The notes under the pieces: generated by a model
What the model saw: the letters and a program-made list of their open reading frames with translations, nothing else
The model's database searches: none
Told to the model about the DNA's origin: nothing
Made by a program: the position numbers and the translations under genes
Origin: Ignavibacteriota bacterium
GTDB taxonomy: Bacteria > Bacteroidota > Ignavibacteria > Ignavibacteriales > Melioribacteraceae
Reading direction: 5' to 3'
NCBI GenBank assembly: GCA_016713565.1
Contig: JADJOX010000007.1
Location: forward strand, 1,607,534-1,671,533
DNA: 64,000 nucleotides
Part shown: positions 8,699 to 18,352 of the stretch, piece by piece
Layout: every line of letters starts with the position of its first letter
How positions within the stretch are numbered: the first letter of the stretch is position 1

Positions 8699-9241
8699 TT
8701 AGCCGCTTACAACTTCCATAAAAGGATCTATTTCGCGCTTTAAAAGATTTTCAATGGCAACCAATGTTCCTTGAATAGCGCTCGGACAAGTTCCGCAAGC
8801 ACCTTGATATCTAATTGTTAAAGTTTTATCGTGCAGATCTAATACTTGTAATCCGCCGCCGTCTCCAGCAAGCGCTGGACGAACTCTTTTATCCAATAGA
8901 TCATTAATTTGCTTAAGAAGTTCAGTTTCATTTTCAAAAGAATTAGAACTTTCGGATTCTTGAGGAATTAAATCTTTGTTAAATTCCTTTATAAGATTAA
9001 CAAAAGGCATTTGAATTTTGCCCCAGCTTGTATTTGGCTCTTTTTCAATGGTTATAAATCTATCCATATAGAACACAGAAACAATTCCGGGCAAATCAAA
9101 AATTGCCTTTGCAAGTGGGTCGTGTTCTGCTTCTTGTTTGTTTTTAAAACTTCTTGTTTCTCTATTTAATAACTTTTCACTCAATACAAATTTTAAAGCT
9201 TGAGGATTAGGTGTTAAATCAACATCTTTTACCATTAACAT
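8699..9241 (-). CDS. NifU-domain Fe-S cluster carrier (Nfu type)
   Basis: The 180-aa protein delivers iron-sulfur clusters to target enzymes. An Nfu N-terminal domain covers about residues 8-90 and contains the FDLPGIVSVFYMDRFITI pattern. A NifU C-terminal domain covers about 108-176 with the cluster-binding C149-GT-C152 motif and the RPALAGDGGGL block. The arrangement is the standard eukaryote/alphaproteobacterial Nfu1 type rather than NfuA with an A-type domain. The gene is convergent with the KamA-like gene, itself a Fe-S enzyme. Glutamate synthase downstream is another likely client, but no direct link is visible. Confidence 0.92.
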   Translation of the reverse strand: MLMVKDVDLTPNPQALKFVLSEKLLNRETRSFKNKQEAEHDPLAKAIFDLPGIVSVFYMDRFITIEKEPNTSWGKIQMPFVNLIKEFNKDLIPQESESSNSFENETELLKQINDLLDKRVRPALAGDGGGLQVLDLHDKTLTIRYQGACGTCPSAIQGTLVAIENLLKREIDPFMEVVSG

Positions 9242-9533
9242 GGTTTACTTCCTTATTTTTTTCCATTTAACACATAATTGTATTAAAAAAGAAATAACTT
9301 TTCAAGAGCATTTCTTAACACAAACAATCTAAATGTATTTTAAAAGTATTAAATTAAATGAAACAATTTAACAATGACATTGTAAAATTTTAACAAAATA
9401 AATAGATAATTTGAATCTAAATAAACAATAAATTTATATTTGAATAAAATTTTTACTTAAATTCAAAATTTGATATATTATTTCTTACAAAAATTGTTTA
9501 AATTGTTAAAAACTATAATAAAATGGTTTATTT

Positions 9534-10367
9534 ATGCAAAGTAACTTTAGAACTTTTTTACTGATGATGGGATTAACCCTTCTCTTTATTTGGATTGGGG
9601 GAATGATTGGAGGAAAAAGCGGAACAATTATAGCTTTAATTATTGCAGCCGGTATGAATTTTTACAGTTATTGGTTTAGTGATAAAATGGTGTTAAGCAG
9701 ATATAAAGCTAATGAGATAGGTCCTGAAGATCCCAGCGGACTTTATCAAATTATTGAAAAGCTGACAGAAAATGCCGGTTTACCAATGCCGAAGGTTTAT
9801 ATTACTCCAGAACAAACGCCAAATGCTTTTGCAACGGGTAGAAATCCGCAGCATGCCGCTGTGGCGGCAACACAAGGAATTTTAAGAATTTTATCTAAAG
9901 ATGAACTTGAAGGAGTAATGGCGCACGAACTTGCTCACGTTAAACACCGCGATATTTTAACAAGTGCTGTTGCCGCTACTTTTGCCGGTGCTTTGGCAAC
10001 ATTGGGGCAAATAGCCCATTTTAGTTCAGATAGAAGAGAAAATCCGCTAACTGGTTTATTTATGATGATTTTAGCACCAATTGCGGGAATGGTAATTAGA
10101 ATGGCAATTTCGAGAGTGAGAGAATTTGCTGCTGATAAAGGCGGTGCGGAAATATCGGGAAAACCACTTAGTTTGGCCACAGCTCTTTATAAACTTCAAA
10201 ATGGAGTTCAGCAAATTCCGATGAGAAATGGACGTGAATCTGATTCTCATATGTTCATTATAAATCCATTTTTTGGAGGAATGCAGAAATTATTTTCTAC
10301 ACATCCATCTACTGAAGAACGAATAAAAAGATTGGAAGAAATAGCAGGACAAAAAATCTTTAATTAA
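9534..10367 (+). CDS. htpX: Membrane protease HtpX (M48)
   Basis: HtpX is a zinc endoprotease of the inner membrane that clears misfolded membrane proteins. Two N-terminal membrane segments lie at about 8-26 and 28-46. The zinc site is HELAH (131-135) with the third ligand Glu197 in REFAADKGG. Two more hydrophobic stretches (about 142-162 and 172-192) flank the site, as in the family. At 277 aa the length is normal. It lies 15 bp before the dodecin gene, so the two are probably co-transcribed. A possible Bacteroidota promoter (TTTG at 9410, TATATTTG at 9435) lies upstream, but in such AT-rich DNA it is weak evidence. Confidence 0.95.
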   Translation: MQSNFRTFLLMMGLTLLFIWIGGMIGGKSGTIIALIIAAGMNFYSYWFSDKMVLSRYKANEIGPEDPSGLYQIIEKLTENAGLPMPKVYITPEQTPNAFATGRNPQHAAVAATQGILRILSKDELEGVMAHELAHVKHRDILTSAVAATFAGALATLGQIAHFSSDRRENPLTGLFMMILAPIAGMVIRMAISRVREFAADKGGAEISGKPLSLATALYKLQNGVQQIPMRNGRESDSHMFIINPFFGGMQKLFSTHPSTEERIKRLEEIAGQKIFN

Positions 10368-10382
10368 ACATAGGAGGAAAGC

Positions 10383-10598
10383 ATGACAAATATAAATGCA
10401 GGTGCTATTAAGGTTATTGAAATTATTGGAATTTCTGAAAAAAGTTTTGATGATGCGGTAAATCAAGCCGTATTAAAAGCATCTAAATCAATTAAAGGAA
10501 TTAGCGGAGTTGAAGTTATTAAACACAGTGCTAAAGTTGAAGAAGGCAAAATCACTCAATTTAAAGCAAATGTAAAGTTGGCATTTGCTGTAGAGTAA
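10383..10598 (+). CDS. Dodecin family flavin-binding protein
   Basis: The 71-aa product matches dodecin, a small protein that forms hollow dodecamers binding flavins and acts as a flavin store or buffer. The beta-alpha-beta-beta pattern is visible: VIEIIGIS, a helix rich in Ala/Lys (SFDDAVNQAVLKASKSI), then ISGVEVIKHSAKVE and the last strand TQFKANVKLAFAVE. A ribosome-binding site AGGAGG sits at 10373-10378. It follows htpX closely and ends in a terminator. Confidence 0.92.
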   Translation: MTNINAGAIKVIEIIGISEKSFDDAVNQAVLKASKSIKGISGVEVIKHSAKVEEGKITQFKANVKLAFAVE

Positions 10599-10612
10599 AT
10601 ATATAATATATA

Positions 10613-10652
10613 AATTGCTGACACTTTAAATACAGTGGCGGCAATTTTTTTT
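10613..10652 (+). terminator. Intrinsic terminator after dodecin
   Basis: AATTGC...CACT pairs with AGTG...GCAATT with one wobble and one mismatch, and eight T follow at 10645-10652. From here to the PII gene there is only the promoter region. Confidence 0.8.
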
Positions 10653-10839
10653 AAATTCAAATTTACAACAATTCTTTATCTCGTCTTAAAAATTTTAAAA
10701 ATCAGCGTATTTCCACCCTAAAAAAAATCATATAATAAGTCTATTCTATAATTTAAAGTATTTATTTAGGCTTATTGGTATTTATTACATAATAATTAAG
10801 TTATTACATCACAATACCAAAAATAATTAAGAAATTATC

Positions 10840-10869
10840 TTGACAAAATAAATTTTTATTATATTTTTG
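10840..10869 (+). promoter_or_regulatory. Probable Bacteroidota-type promoter of the PII-Amt operon
   Basis: TTGACA begins at 10840 and TATTTTTG, which fits the Bacteroidota -7 element TAnnTTTG, lies at 10862-10869 with 19 bp between the TTG and the TA. The predicted transcript starts about 75 bp before the PII gene. I saw no sigma-54 -24/-12 site (GG-N10-GC) in the gap from 10653 to 10951. Confidence 0.45.
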
Positions 10870-10951
10870 TACTCAATGTTCTAAATAATTAAGGTATCAA
10901 AATTATTTTAACGTATTTTTTTATGTAATATCTATAAAATAGGAGAATAAA

Positions 10952-11290
10952 ATGAAGAAAGTGGAAGCAATAATTCGACCGGGAAAATTGGATATTTTGC
11001 ACAATGCGCTGCAGGAAGAAGGTTTTGCCGGAATTACCGTAACTGAAGTTAGAGGATATGGCAGGCAAAAAGGTCACAAAGAAATTTACAGAGGTTCTGA
11101 ATATAATTTGGAATTTGTACCTAAAGTTAAAGTTGAGCTAATCTGCTCTGATGATGCAGTTGAAAAGGCAATTCAAATTATAATTGAAAAAAGCAAAACA
11201 GGAAAAATTGGAGACGGTAAAATTTTTGTTATTCCAATTGAAGATGCAATAAGAATAAGAACCGAAGAATCTGGTGAATCGGCTTTATAA
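10952..11290 (+). CDS. glnK: Nitrogen regulatory protein PII (GlnB/GlnK)
   Basis: This 112-aa trimeric signal protein senses 2-oxoglutarate and ATP/ADP and controls ammonium uptake. The T-loop block YRGSEYNLEFVPK is conserved and includes Tyr51, the usual uridylylation site. The C-terminal GKIGDGKIFVIPIEDAIRIRT is the PII signature. A ribosome-binding site AGGAG lies 5 bp before ATG. It sits 45 bp upstream of the ammonium channel gene, the classical glnK-amtB arrangement, so plugging of the channel by unmodified PII is the expected function. Whether an uridylyltransferase exists cannot be seen here. Confidence 0.95.
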   Translation: MKKVEAIIRPGKLDILHNALQEEGFAGITVTEVRGYGRQKGHKEIYRGSEYNLEFVPKVKVELICSDDAVEKAIQIIIEKSKTGKIGDGKIFVIPIEDAIRIRTEESGESAL

Positions 11291-11335
11291 AAAAATTTTA
11301 GAACAAAAATATTTAATTAAAACGAGGTTTAAATT

Positions 11336-12625
11336 ATGGAAAATAAAGTAATATTTGATACGATCTGGGTTCTTATAACAGGCATGCTGATCTTCTTTAT
11401 GAATTTGGGTTTTGCAATGGTTGAATCCGGATTTGCCAGAAGTAAAAATGCGGTAAACATACTTTCGAAAAATTTTATAGTATTTGCCGTTTCTTCACTT
11501 GCTTTCTGGGCAATTGGCTGGGGATTAATGTTTGGAGACGGCTCAGGACTTTTTGGGTTAAATGGTATTTTTGGTTTAAGCGGTGCGGATAACAGTCCGG
11601 CTACCGGAGACGCATATCAAGGCGTTTATTCGGCATTAAGTTGGGCAACTGTTCCACTTTTAGCGAAATTCTTTTTCCAACTTGTTTTTGCCGGAACAGC
11701 AGCTACAATTGTTTCTGGCGCAGTTGCCGAAAGAATAAAATATCTTTCATTTATAATATTTTCTTTTGTTTTGGTTGCAATTATGTATCCAATTACCGGA
11801 CACTGGATTTGGGGAGGCGGTTGGTTAGCTAATTTAGGATTTTGGGATTTTGCCGGTTCCACAGTTGTCCATTCAGTAGGAGGCTGGGCAGCTTTAGCCG
11901 GTGTTATAGTTTTAGGTCCGCGAATTGGCAAATATAACGGCAAAAAAATTAATGCGATTCCCGGCCACAACATGACATCCGCAACAATTGGTGTAATGGT
12001 ACTTTGGCTAGGATGGTTTGGTTTTAATCCCGGCAGTACAATGGCCGCTGACCCGGAAGCTATTTCACGAATAGTTATTACAACAAATAGTGCGGCAATT
12101 GCTGGAATTTTAGTTTCTACAGCAGTTGCATGGATATTGCTTGGAAAACCCGATTTAAGTATGACGATAAATGGCTGTTTGGCAGGATTGGTTGCTATTA
12201 CCGCACCTTGCGCATATGTAAGTGTTGAAAGTTCTTTAATAATTGGAGCAATTTCAGGAGCAATTGTTGTTTATGCGGTAATATTTTTTGATAAAATGAA
12301 ACTTGATGATCCGGTTGGTGCTTTAGCAGTACATTTGGCAAATGGTGTTTTTGGTACTTTAGCTTTAGGGTTGTTTGCAGAAGATAGATTTATGCCTAAT
12401 ACCACCGGAAATGGATTACTCTTTGGCGGCGGTTTTTCACTTTTAGGAAGCCAAATAATAGGCGTTCTTTCAGTTGGCGCTTTTACATTTATTATATCAT
12501 TTGTCATATGGCATATTATTAAAGCTACTATGGGAATTAGAGTTAGTGAAGTTGAAGAATTAGAAGGTTTGGATATTGGTGAACATGGAATAGAAGCTTA
12601 TCCTGATTTTGAAAAAGTAGTTTAG
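11336..12625 (+). CDS. amtB: Ammonium channel Amt/AmtB
   Basis: The 429-aa protein is an inner-membrane channel for ammonium/ammonia with about 11 hydrophobic segments. Family landmarks include [20 protein letters not shown] in helix 1, [29 protein letters not shown] with the pore His, and [25 protein letters not shown]. The second pore His lies in [13 protein letters not shown] cytoplasmic tail after the last helix has [12 protein letters not shown], a pattern seen in bacterial Amt proteins. No cleavable signal peptide is evident. It is co-transcribed with the PII gene before it and probably with the porin after it. Confidence 0.96.
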   Translation: MENKVIFDTIWVLITGMLIFFMNLGFAMVESGFARSKNAVNILSKNFIVFAVSSLAFWAIGWGLMFGDGSGLFGLNGIFGLSGADNSPATGDAYQGVYSALSWATVPLLAKFFFQLVFAGTAATIVSGAVAERIKYLSFIIFSFVLVAIMYPITGHWIWGGGWLANLGFWDFAGSTVVHSVGGWAALAGVIVLGPRIGKYNGKKINAIPGHNMTSATIGVMVLWLGWFGFNPGSTMAADPEAISRIVITTNSAAIAGILVSTAVAWILLGKPDLSMTINGCLAGLVAITAPCAYVSVESSLIIGAISGAIVVYAVIFFDKMKLDDPVGALAVHLANGVFGTLALGLFAEDRFMPNTTGNGLLFGGGFSLLGSQIIGVLSVGAFTFIISFVIWHIIKATMGIRVSEVEELEGLDIGEHGIEAYPDFEKVV

Positions 12626-12701
12626 TACAAAATATTTAAGTAAACATATTTACAAAGGCAAAATTTGATTTTCAATTCAATTAAAAAATTTTGGAGAAAT
12701 T

Positions 12702-13403
12702 ATGAAAAGCAGTATAAATAAATTATTGGCGCTTGCAATATTTTTAATATTTACGAGCAGCCTCTTAGCCCAAACCACATTATCTGGAGGTGCGGATTTT
12801 GTCAGTAGATATGTTTGGAGAGGATTGGATTTTGGAAATTCCGGAAGCATTCAACCGTCGTTATCATTAGCTGCAGGAAATTTTGAAGTAGGTTTTTGGG
12901 GTTCCTATCCATTTACTAACGATGCTTCAGGTGCAGAAGAAATGGATTTATATATGTCGTATTCTATTTCGGATTTTTCATTAATTGTAACAGATTATTA
13001 TTATCCAAATAGTGCATATAAATATGGAAATTATAAAGACGATCAAGAAGGCGGCCATATAATTGAAGCCGGGTTAAGTTTTGCGGGAAATGAAAAATTT
13101 CCAATTTCTTTGGCAGCATATATGAACTTATATAATGATAATGACCATTCTGTTTATTTTGAAGTAGGCTATTCAACGGAAATTGAAACTGTGGGATTGG
13201 ATCTATTCGTCGGCGGAACTCCAGGCGGTGAAAAACTAATGTGGTACAAAACTGATAAATTTAATCTTATAAACGTCGGAGTAAAAGTATCAAAGGACAT
13301 TAAAATTACGGATGATTTTGCTCTGCCAATTTTCACTAGCTACGTATTAAACCCAAATCAAGAAGTTAGTTATTTAATATTTGGTGCAAGCTTAAGTATG
13401 TAA
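12702..13403 (+). CDS. TorF family putative porin (TIGR02001-like)
   Basis: A signal peptide (about residues 1-23, ending SLLAQ) precedes a beta-rich 233-aa protein with alternating hydrophobic strands and a hydrophobic C-terminal strand. The N-terminal SGGADFVSRYVWRGLDFG pattern is the signature of TIGR02001/TorF proteins, which are often encoded next to amtB. Here it follows the ammonium channel by 76 bp. An outer-membrane role in nitrogen-compound entry is an inference from this context. A terminator follows. Confidence 0.8.
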   Translation: MKSSINKLLALAIFLIFTSSLLAQTTLSGGADFVSRYVWRGLDFGNSGSIQPSLSLAAGNFEVGFWGSYPFTNDASGAEEMDLYMSYSISDFSLIVTDYYYPNSAYKYGNYKDDQEGGHIIEAGLSFAGNEKFPISLAAYMNLYNDNDHSVYFEVGYSTEIETVGLDLFVGGTPGGEKLMWYKTDKFNLINVGVKVSKDIKITDDFALPIFTSYVLNPNQEVSYLIFGASLSM

Positions 13404-13428
13404 TTCATAAATTTTGCCAATCAATAAT

Positions 13429-13475
13429 ATCCCGGAAATTAAGCAGTATTACTCAATTATTTTCGGGATTTTTAT
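13429..13475 (+). terminator. Terminator after the PII-Amt-porin operon
   Basis: ATCCCGGAAAT pairs with ATTTTCGGGAT with one bulged or mismatched base across a loop of about 20 nt. A run of T follows the right arm. Confidence 0.65.
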
Positions 13476-13805
13476 TTAATTAAAACAAAAAATTTATCTT
13501 AATAAGTGAAGTAAAACTTATATATGTTTTAATAAAATTAGGCATTACACTGAAATTGCATACAGTTTGAATGGATAAATTTTAATTTTTCATTCGTTTT
13601 TTTGATTTTTTGAAATTAATTTGTTGTATTTATTCAAAATTATTTTATCTTTTTGGGTCAATAAAACTTCATTTATCTAAAGAGGCAGATCCCTCATACA
13701 TTTGAAGTATTCGGATTCTTTCAATCTAATGATCTTAGCTTTGAAAAGATGAGTATAACTACCAATCGATTACCGATTATTTTAAGATAAATTTTAGGAA
13801 ATAAA
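13476..13805. other. Non-coding leader/promoter region of gltBD
   Basis: No coding frame is apparent in this 330-bp gap. It holds AT-rich DNA and a less AT-rich final 125 bp with a small GAGG/CCTC inverted repeat at 13682-13695. I could not assign a known riboswitch. The only translation signal is AGGA at 13796-13799 before gltB. Confidence 0.4.
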
Positions 13806-16800
13806 ATGAGCGGACAAAATATTTTGCCCAACAAGTTTGGATTATATAACCCGGATTTTGAACATGAAAGCTGCGGTGTTGGATTTGTTGCAAACGTAAA
13901 AGGCGAAAAAACTCACGAAATTGTTACAAGCGGAATTGAAATTCTTGAAAAATTAAAACACAGAGGAGCAGTAGGAGGAGATTCCAAAACCGGAGACGGA
14001 GCAGGAATTATGACTCAAATTCCGGATGCTTTTTTACGCCGTGTTTGTTTAAATATTGATATTGAACTTCCAAACGAAGGTGACTACGGAGTTGGGCTGG
14101 TCTTTCTTCCAACAATTGCCGAAGATCGTCATAAAGTAGAAGGTTTTATTGAAAAAATTACTTTAGATGAAAATCAATTTTTCTTGGGGTTACGAGACGT
14201 TCCTTATAATGATTCTGAAATAGGTAAGGTAGCGCTTTCCGTTATGCCCGTTATGAAACAGATTTTAATTGGAAGAGGTGAAAATACTCCTAAAGAAGAA
14301 TTTGAAAAAAGACTTTTGATTATACGAAAAAGAATCGGCTTGAAAATTAGAGGTATGGACCTTTCTCAAAAAAATTATTTTTATATATGCAGCTTATCGT
14401 CTAAAACACTTATTTATAAAGGTCAGTTAATGGCTGAACAGTTGAGGGAATTTTTTCCTGACCTTTCAGAACCCGATTTCATTTCTGCTCTTGCGTTGGT
14501 TCATTCACGATACAGCACTAATACATTTCCAACATGGGCATTAGCGCATCCCTACAGATTAATTGCTCATAATGGAGAGATCAATACCTTAAAAGGAAAT
14601 AAAAATTGGTTTAATACAAGAGAAAAACAATTTCAAAGTAAAATTTTTGGCGATGAATTAGAAAAAATAATGCCTCTCCTAGCGCCAAGTAAAAGTGATT
14701 CGGCAGCTTTTGATAATGTGCTTGAAGTTCTTGTTGCTTCAGGCAGATCTTTGCCTCACGCAATTATGATGATGATTCCAGAAGCTTTCTCAGGCGATAA
14801 AAATATGCCTGAATTTAAAAAAGCATTTTATGAATATCATTCGGCACTTATTGAACCGTGGGATGGTCCGGCGGCGATTTCATTTACAGACGGAAGATAT
14901 ATTGGTTCTGTTTTGGATAGAAACGGATTAAGACCTTTAAGATATTGGATTACAAAAGATTATAAAGTCATTATGGCTTCAGAATCAGGAACATTAAAAA
15001 TAAATCCTGAAGATGTAATTAGAAAAGGCAGACTTCAACCAGGTAAGTTATTTTTGGTTGATACACAAGAAGGAAAAATTTTAAGAAATAAAGAAATTAA
15101 AAATCAAATTTGCAATCAGCAGAATTATTCGCAATGGTTAAAAGATAATTTAGTTCATATTGATGATTTACCGGAATTAAAGAATAAATTTGTTCCAAGC
15201 AATGTTTCAATTAAAACAAAGCAGAAAATTTTCGGCTATACATTAGAAGATTTAAAATATATTATAAAGCCTATGGCAATTGAAGGAAAGGAAGCTCTTG
15301 GTTCAATGGGAGCAGATACTCCAATTGCATTATTAAGTAAAAAACCACAGTTATTGTTTAATTATTTTAAACAGCTTTTTGCACAAGTTACAAATCCTCC
15401 AATCGACGCAATTCGCGAAGAAATAATTATGAGCGAACAAGTAATGCTTGGTCCGGAGAAAAATTTATTGGAAGAAACTCCTGAACATTGCAGAAGATTA
15501 AAGATCGATAAACCAATTTTATTAAACGAGCAGCTTTGGAAAATCAAGGAATTGGATAGAGTCGATTTGCGGGCTGAAACATTTCCAACAATTTATCCTA
15601 AAGGTAAAGTGGGCGGATTGGAACGAGCTTTATCAGATGTATTTATTAAAGCAGATAAAGCAATAGAAAATGGAAAAACAATTATTATTCTATCAGATAG
15701 ATATTCAGATGAAAATAATATTCCTATTCCTAGTTTACTGGTTTGTTCTGGACTTCATCATCATTTAATTAAAAAAGGTACAAGAACAAAAGTAAGTATC
15801 ATTATTGAAACCGGTGAAGCAAGAGAAGTACATCATTTTGCTACATTAATTGGTTTCGGGGCAAACGCAATCAATCCATATTTGGTATTTGAAAGTCTTG
15901 AAGAATTAATTAGTAAAAATGAACTTAACGGAATTAGCTTTGAAAAAGCGCAGGAAAATTATTTAAAAGCAGTTTCAAAGGGATTGTATAAAGTAATTTC
16001 GAAAATGGGAATTTCTACCATCCAATCATACTGCGGCGCACAAATATTTGAAGCAGTTGGATTACAAGACGAATTAATTGAAAAGTATTTTACCGGAACA
16101 ACATCACGACTTGGCGGCTTAGGCATTGATATGATAGAGAAAGAAGTAAATTTAAGGCACGCTGCGGCATTAAAAGTTTGTGAAAATGATACAGAAGATG
16201 TTTTGGACGAAGGCGGTTTTTACAGCTGGAGATCCGATGGCGAAAACCATCAATGGAATCCTGAAACAATTTCACTTTTGCAGCATGCGGTAAGAAGCAA
16301 TGATTACGCTATTTATAAAAAATATTCAGAAATTGTTAATGATACCGAAAAGAATTATGGACTTATACGTTCATATCTAAAATTTAAAGAAAGAAAAAGT
16401 ATTCCAATAGAAGAAGTTGAACCGGCTGAAAATATTGTAAAAAGATTTGCGACAGGTGCAATGAGCTACGGTTCAATTTCTAAAGAGGCACATGAAACTT
16501 TGGCAATTGCAATGAATAGACTCGGAGGATTTTCTAACACTGGCGAAGGCGGTGAAGATCCCGAAAGATATACGGTTGACCAAAATGGAAATTTAAAACG
16601 CAGCAGGATTAAGCAAATTGCACAAGGCAGATTTGGAGTTACTATAGAATATTTGGTTAATGCCGATCAGCTTCAAATTAAAATGGCGCAGGGAGCAAAA
16701 CCCGGCGAAGGCGGGCAATTACCAGGTGAAAAGGTAAGTGAAGAAATTGCAAAAACGCGTCACACAACGCCAGGCGTTGGCTTAATTTCACCGCCGCCGC

Positions 16801-18350
16801 ATCATGATATTTATTCAATTGAAGATTTAGCACAGCTAATTTATGATTTGAAAAAATCCAATCCGCAAGCTCAAGTAAGCGTTAAACTTGTCTCTGAAGC
16901 CGGAGTTGGAACAGTAGCCGCGGGCGTTTCAAAAGGAAAAGCAGATCATTTATTGATCTCAGGATATGAGGGCGGAACCGGTGCTTCACCAATTACTTCA
17001 ATTAAACACGCCGGATTGCCGATGGAATTAGGCATCGCCGAAACACAGCAAGTTTTGGTTTTAAATGATTTAAGAAGAAGAATTAGAATTCAAGTTGACG
17101 GACAATTAAAAAGCGGAAGAGATGTTGTTATTGCCGCAATTCTTGGAGCAGATGAATTTGGTTTCGCAACTTCAGCTTTAATTTCAATGGGCTGTATAAT
17201 GTTAAGAAAATGTCATTTAAACGCTTGCTCGGTCGGTATTGCGACTCAAGATCAACAGCTAAGAAATGAATTTAAAGGAAAACCGGAACACGTAATAAAT
17301 TATTTTATGTTCATTGCCCAAGAAGTAAGAGAAATTATGGCTCAATTGGGAATAAAATATTTTGACGATTTAATCGGCAAACCTGAACTTTTAGAAAAGA
17401 AACAGAAAATTGATCATTGGAAAGCAAAGTATATTGATTTAAGAAGCGTGCTTCATAAAACCGACGTGCCTATTAAAATGAAGGTTCATCATTCAGACAC
17501 GCAAAGACACAATCTAGAAAAATCTCTTGATAACAAGCTTATTGAGTCGTGTAAAAAAGCAATTAATAAAAAAATTCCGGTAAGATTCAGCTGCGATATA
17601 AATAACGGGAACAGAACTGTTGGAACGATGTTAAGCTCTGTAATTGCAAAAAAATATGGATTGAAAGGTTTACCGGAAGATACAATTCAAATAGACTTTG
17701 AAGGAACCGCAGGTCAAAGTTTCGGCGCGTTTCTAAGCAAGGGTATTACTTTCAATTTAGAAGGCGATGCAAATGATTATGTTGGAAAAGGACTTTCAGG
17801 CGGAAAAATTATCATTAGACCGCAGGAAGATTCATTATTAATTCCAGAAGAAAATATTATAGTCGGCAACGTTGTAATGTACGGCGCAATTTCCGGAGAA
17901 GTGTTTATTAATGGAAAAGCGGGTGAACGATTTGCCGTTAGAAACAGCGGAGCAAATGTTGTTGTTGAAGGAATTGGCGATCACGGATGTGAATATATGA
18001 CCGGCGGAAGAGTTGTTGTATTAGGAAAAACAGGAAGAAATTTTGCAGCAGGAATGAGCGGCGGAATTGCTTACGTTTGGGATATTGAAAATAATTTTAA
18101 GAGTTTATGCAATAATGAAATGGTTGATTTATATCCGGTTGAAACTCAAGAAGATAAAGATGAAGTAAGAAATTTAATAATAAAACATTTTCAATACACA
18201 AAAAGTAAAGTAGCAAAAAAAGTATTGGATAACTGGATGGAAGTTCAGCCTCAATTTGTTAAAATATTTCCTAAAGATTACCAAAAAGTCTTGGCAAAAT
18301 TAAAAAAAGAAAATAAAATTGAAGAAGTTTTAGTTGAAACTAAGGATTAG
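13806..18350 (+). CDS. gltB: Glutamate synthase large (alpha) subunit
   Basis: The 1514-aa enzyme makes two glutamates from glutamine and 2-oxoglutarate. The N-terminal class II amidotransferase domain begins at Cys23 (HESCGVGF) after a 22-residue stretch that is normally cleaved to expose the nucleophile. The central region and the FMN-binding synthase domain follow, with GEGGEDPERY, KPGEGGQLPG and the 3Fe-4S motif C-x5-C-x4-C (GCIMLRKCHLNACSVG). The C-terminal GXGXG beta-helix domain contains repeated G-rich turns such as GKGLSGGKIII and GDHGCEYMTGGRVVVLG. Full length, two bases before gltD. Together with Amt and PII it forms the ammonium assimilation module of the window. Glutamine synthetase is not in the window. 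Confidence 0.97.
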   Translation: MSGQNILPNKFGLYNPDFEHESCGVGFVANVKGEKTHEIVTSGIEILEKLKHRGAVGGDSKTGDGAGIMTQIPDAFLRRVCLNIDIELPNEGDYGVGLVFLPTIAEDRHKVEGFIEKITLDENQFFLGLRDVPYNDSEIGKVALSVMPVMKQILIGRGENTPKEEFEKRLLIIRKRIGLKIRGMDLSQKNYFYICSLSSKTLIYKGQLMAEQLREFFPDLSEPDFISALALVHSRYSTNTFPTWALAHPYRLIAHNGEINTLKGNKNWFNTREKQFQSKIFGDELEKIMPLLAPSKSDSAAFDNVLEVLVASGRSLPHAIMMMIPEAFSGDKNMPEFKKAFYEYHSALIEPWDGPAAISFTDGRYIGSVLDRNGLRPLRYWITKDYKVIMASESGTLKINPEDVIRKGRLQPGKLFLVDTQEGKILRNKEIKNQICNQQNYSQWLKDNLVHIDDLPELKNKFVPSNVSIKTKQKIFGYTLEDLKYIIKPMAIEGKEALGSMGADTPIALLSKKPQLLFNYFKQLFAQVTNPPIDAIREEIIMSEQVMLGPEKNLLEETPEHCRRLKIDKPILLNEQLWKIKELDRVDLRAETFPTIYPKGKVGGLERALSDVFIKADKAIENGKTIIILSDRYSDENNIPIPSLLVCSGLHHHLIKKGTRTKVSIIIETGEAREVHHFATLIGFGANAINPYLVFESLEELISKNELNGISFEKAQENYLKAVSKGLYKVISKMGISTIQSYCGAQIFEAVGLQDELIEKYFTGTTSRLGGLGIDMIEKEVNLRHAAALKVCENDTEDVLDEGGFYSWRSDGENHQWNPETISLLQHAVRSNDYAIYKKYSEIVNDTEKNYGLIRSYLKFKERKSIPIEEVEPAENIVKRFATGAMSYGSISKEAHETLAIAMNRLGGFSNTGEGGEDPERYTVDQNGNLKRSRIKQIAQGRFGVTIEYLVNADQLQIKMAQGAKPGEGGQLPGEKVSEEIAKTRHTTPGVGLISPPPHHDIYSIEDLAQLIYDLKKSNPQAQVSVKLVSEAGVGTVAAGVSKGKADHLLISGYEGGTGASPITSIKHAGLPMELGIAETQQVLVLNDLRRRIRIQVDGQLKSGRDVVIAAILGADEFGFATSALISMGCIMLRKCHLNACSVGIATQDQQLRNEFKGKPEHVINYFMFIAQEVREIMAQLGIKYFDDLIGKPELLEKKQKIDHWKAKYIDLRSVLHKTDVPIKMKVHHSDTQRHNLEKSLDNKLIESCKKAINKKIPVRFSCDINNGNRTVGTMLSSVIAKKYGLKGLPEDTIQIDFEGTAGQSFGAFLSKGITFNLEGDANDYVGKGLSGGKIIIRPQEDSLLIPEENIIVGNVVMYGAISGEVFINGKAGERFAVRNSGANVVVEGIGDHGCEYMTGGRVVVLGKTGRNFAAGMSGGIAYVWDIENNFKSLCNNEMVDLYPVETQEDKDEVRNLIIKHFQYTKSKVAKKVLDNWMEVQPQFVKIFPKDYQKVLAKLKKENKIEEVLVETKD

Positions 18351-18352
18351 AT

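Noticed and set aside
10653..10951. Sigma-54 promoter or NtrC sites before the PII gene
   Set aside because: No GG-N10-GC element or paired NtrC sites are visible; the Bacteroidota-type promoter fits better.
13476..13805. Glutamine riboswitch in the gltB leader
   Set aside because: I could not fold a recognisable glnA-type or downstream-peptide aptamer from the sequence.
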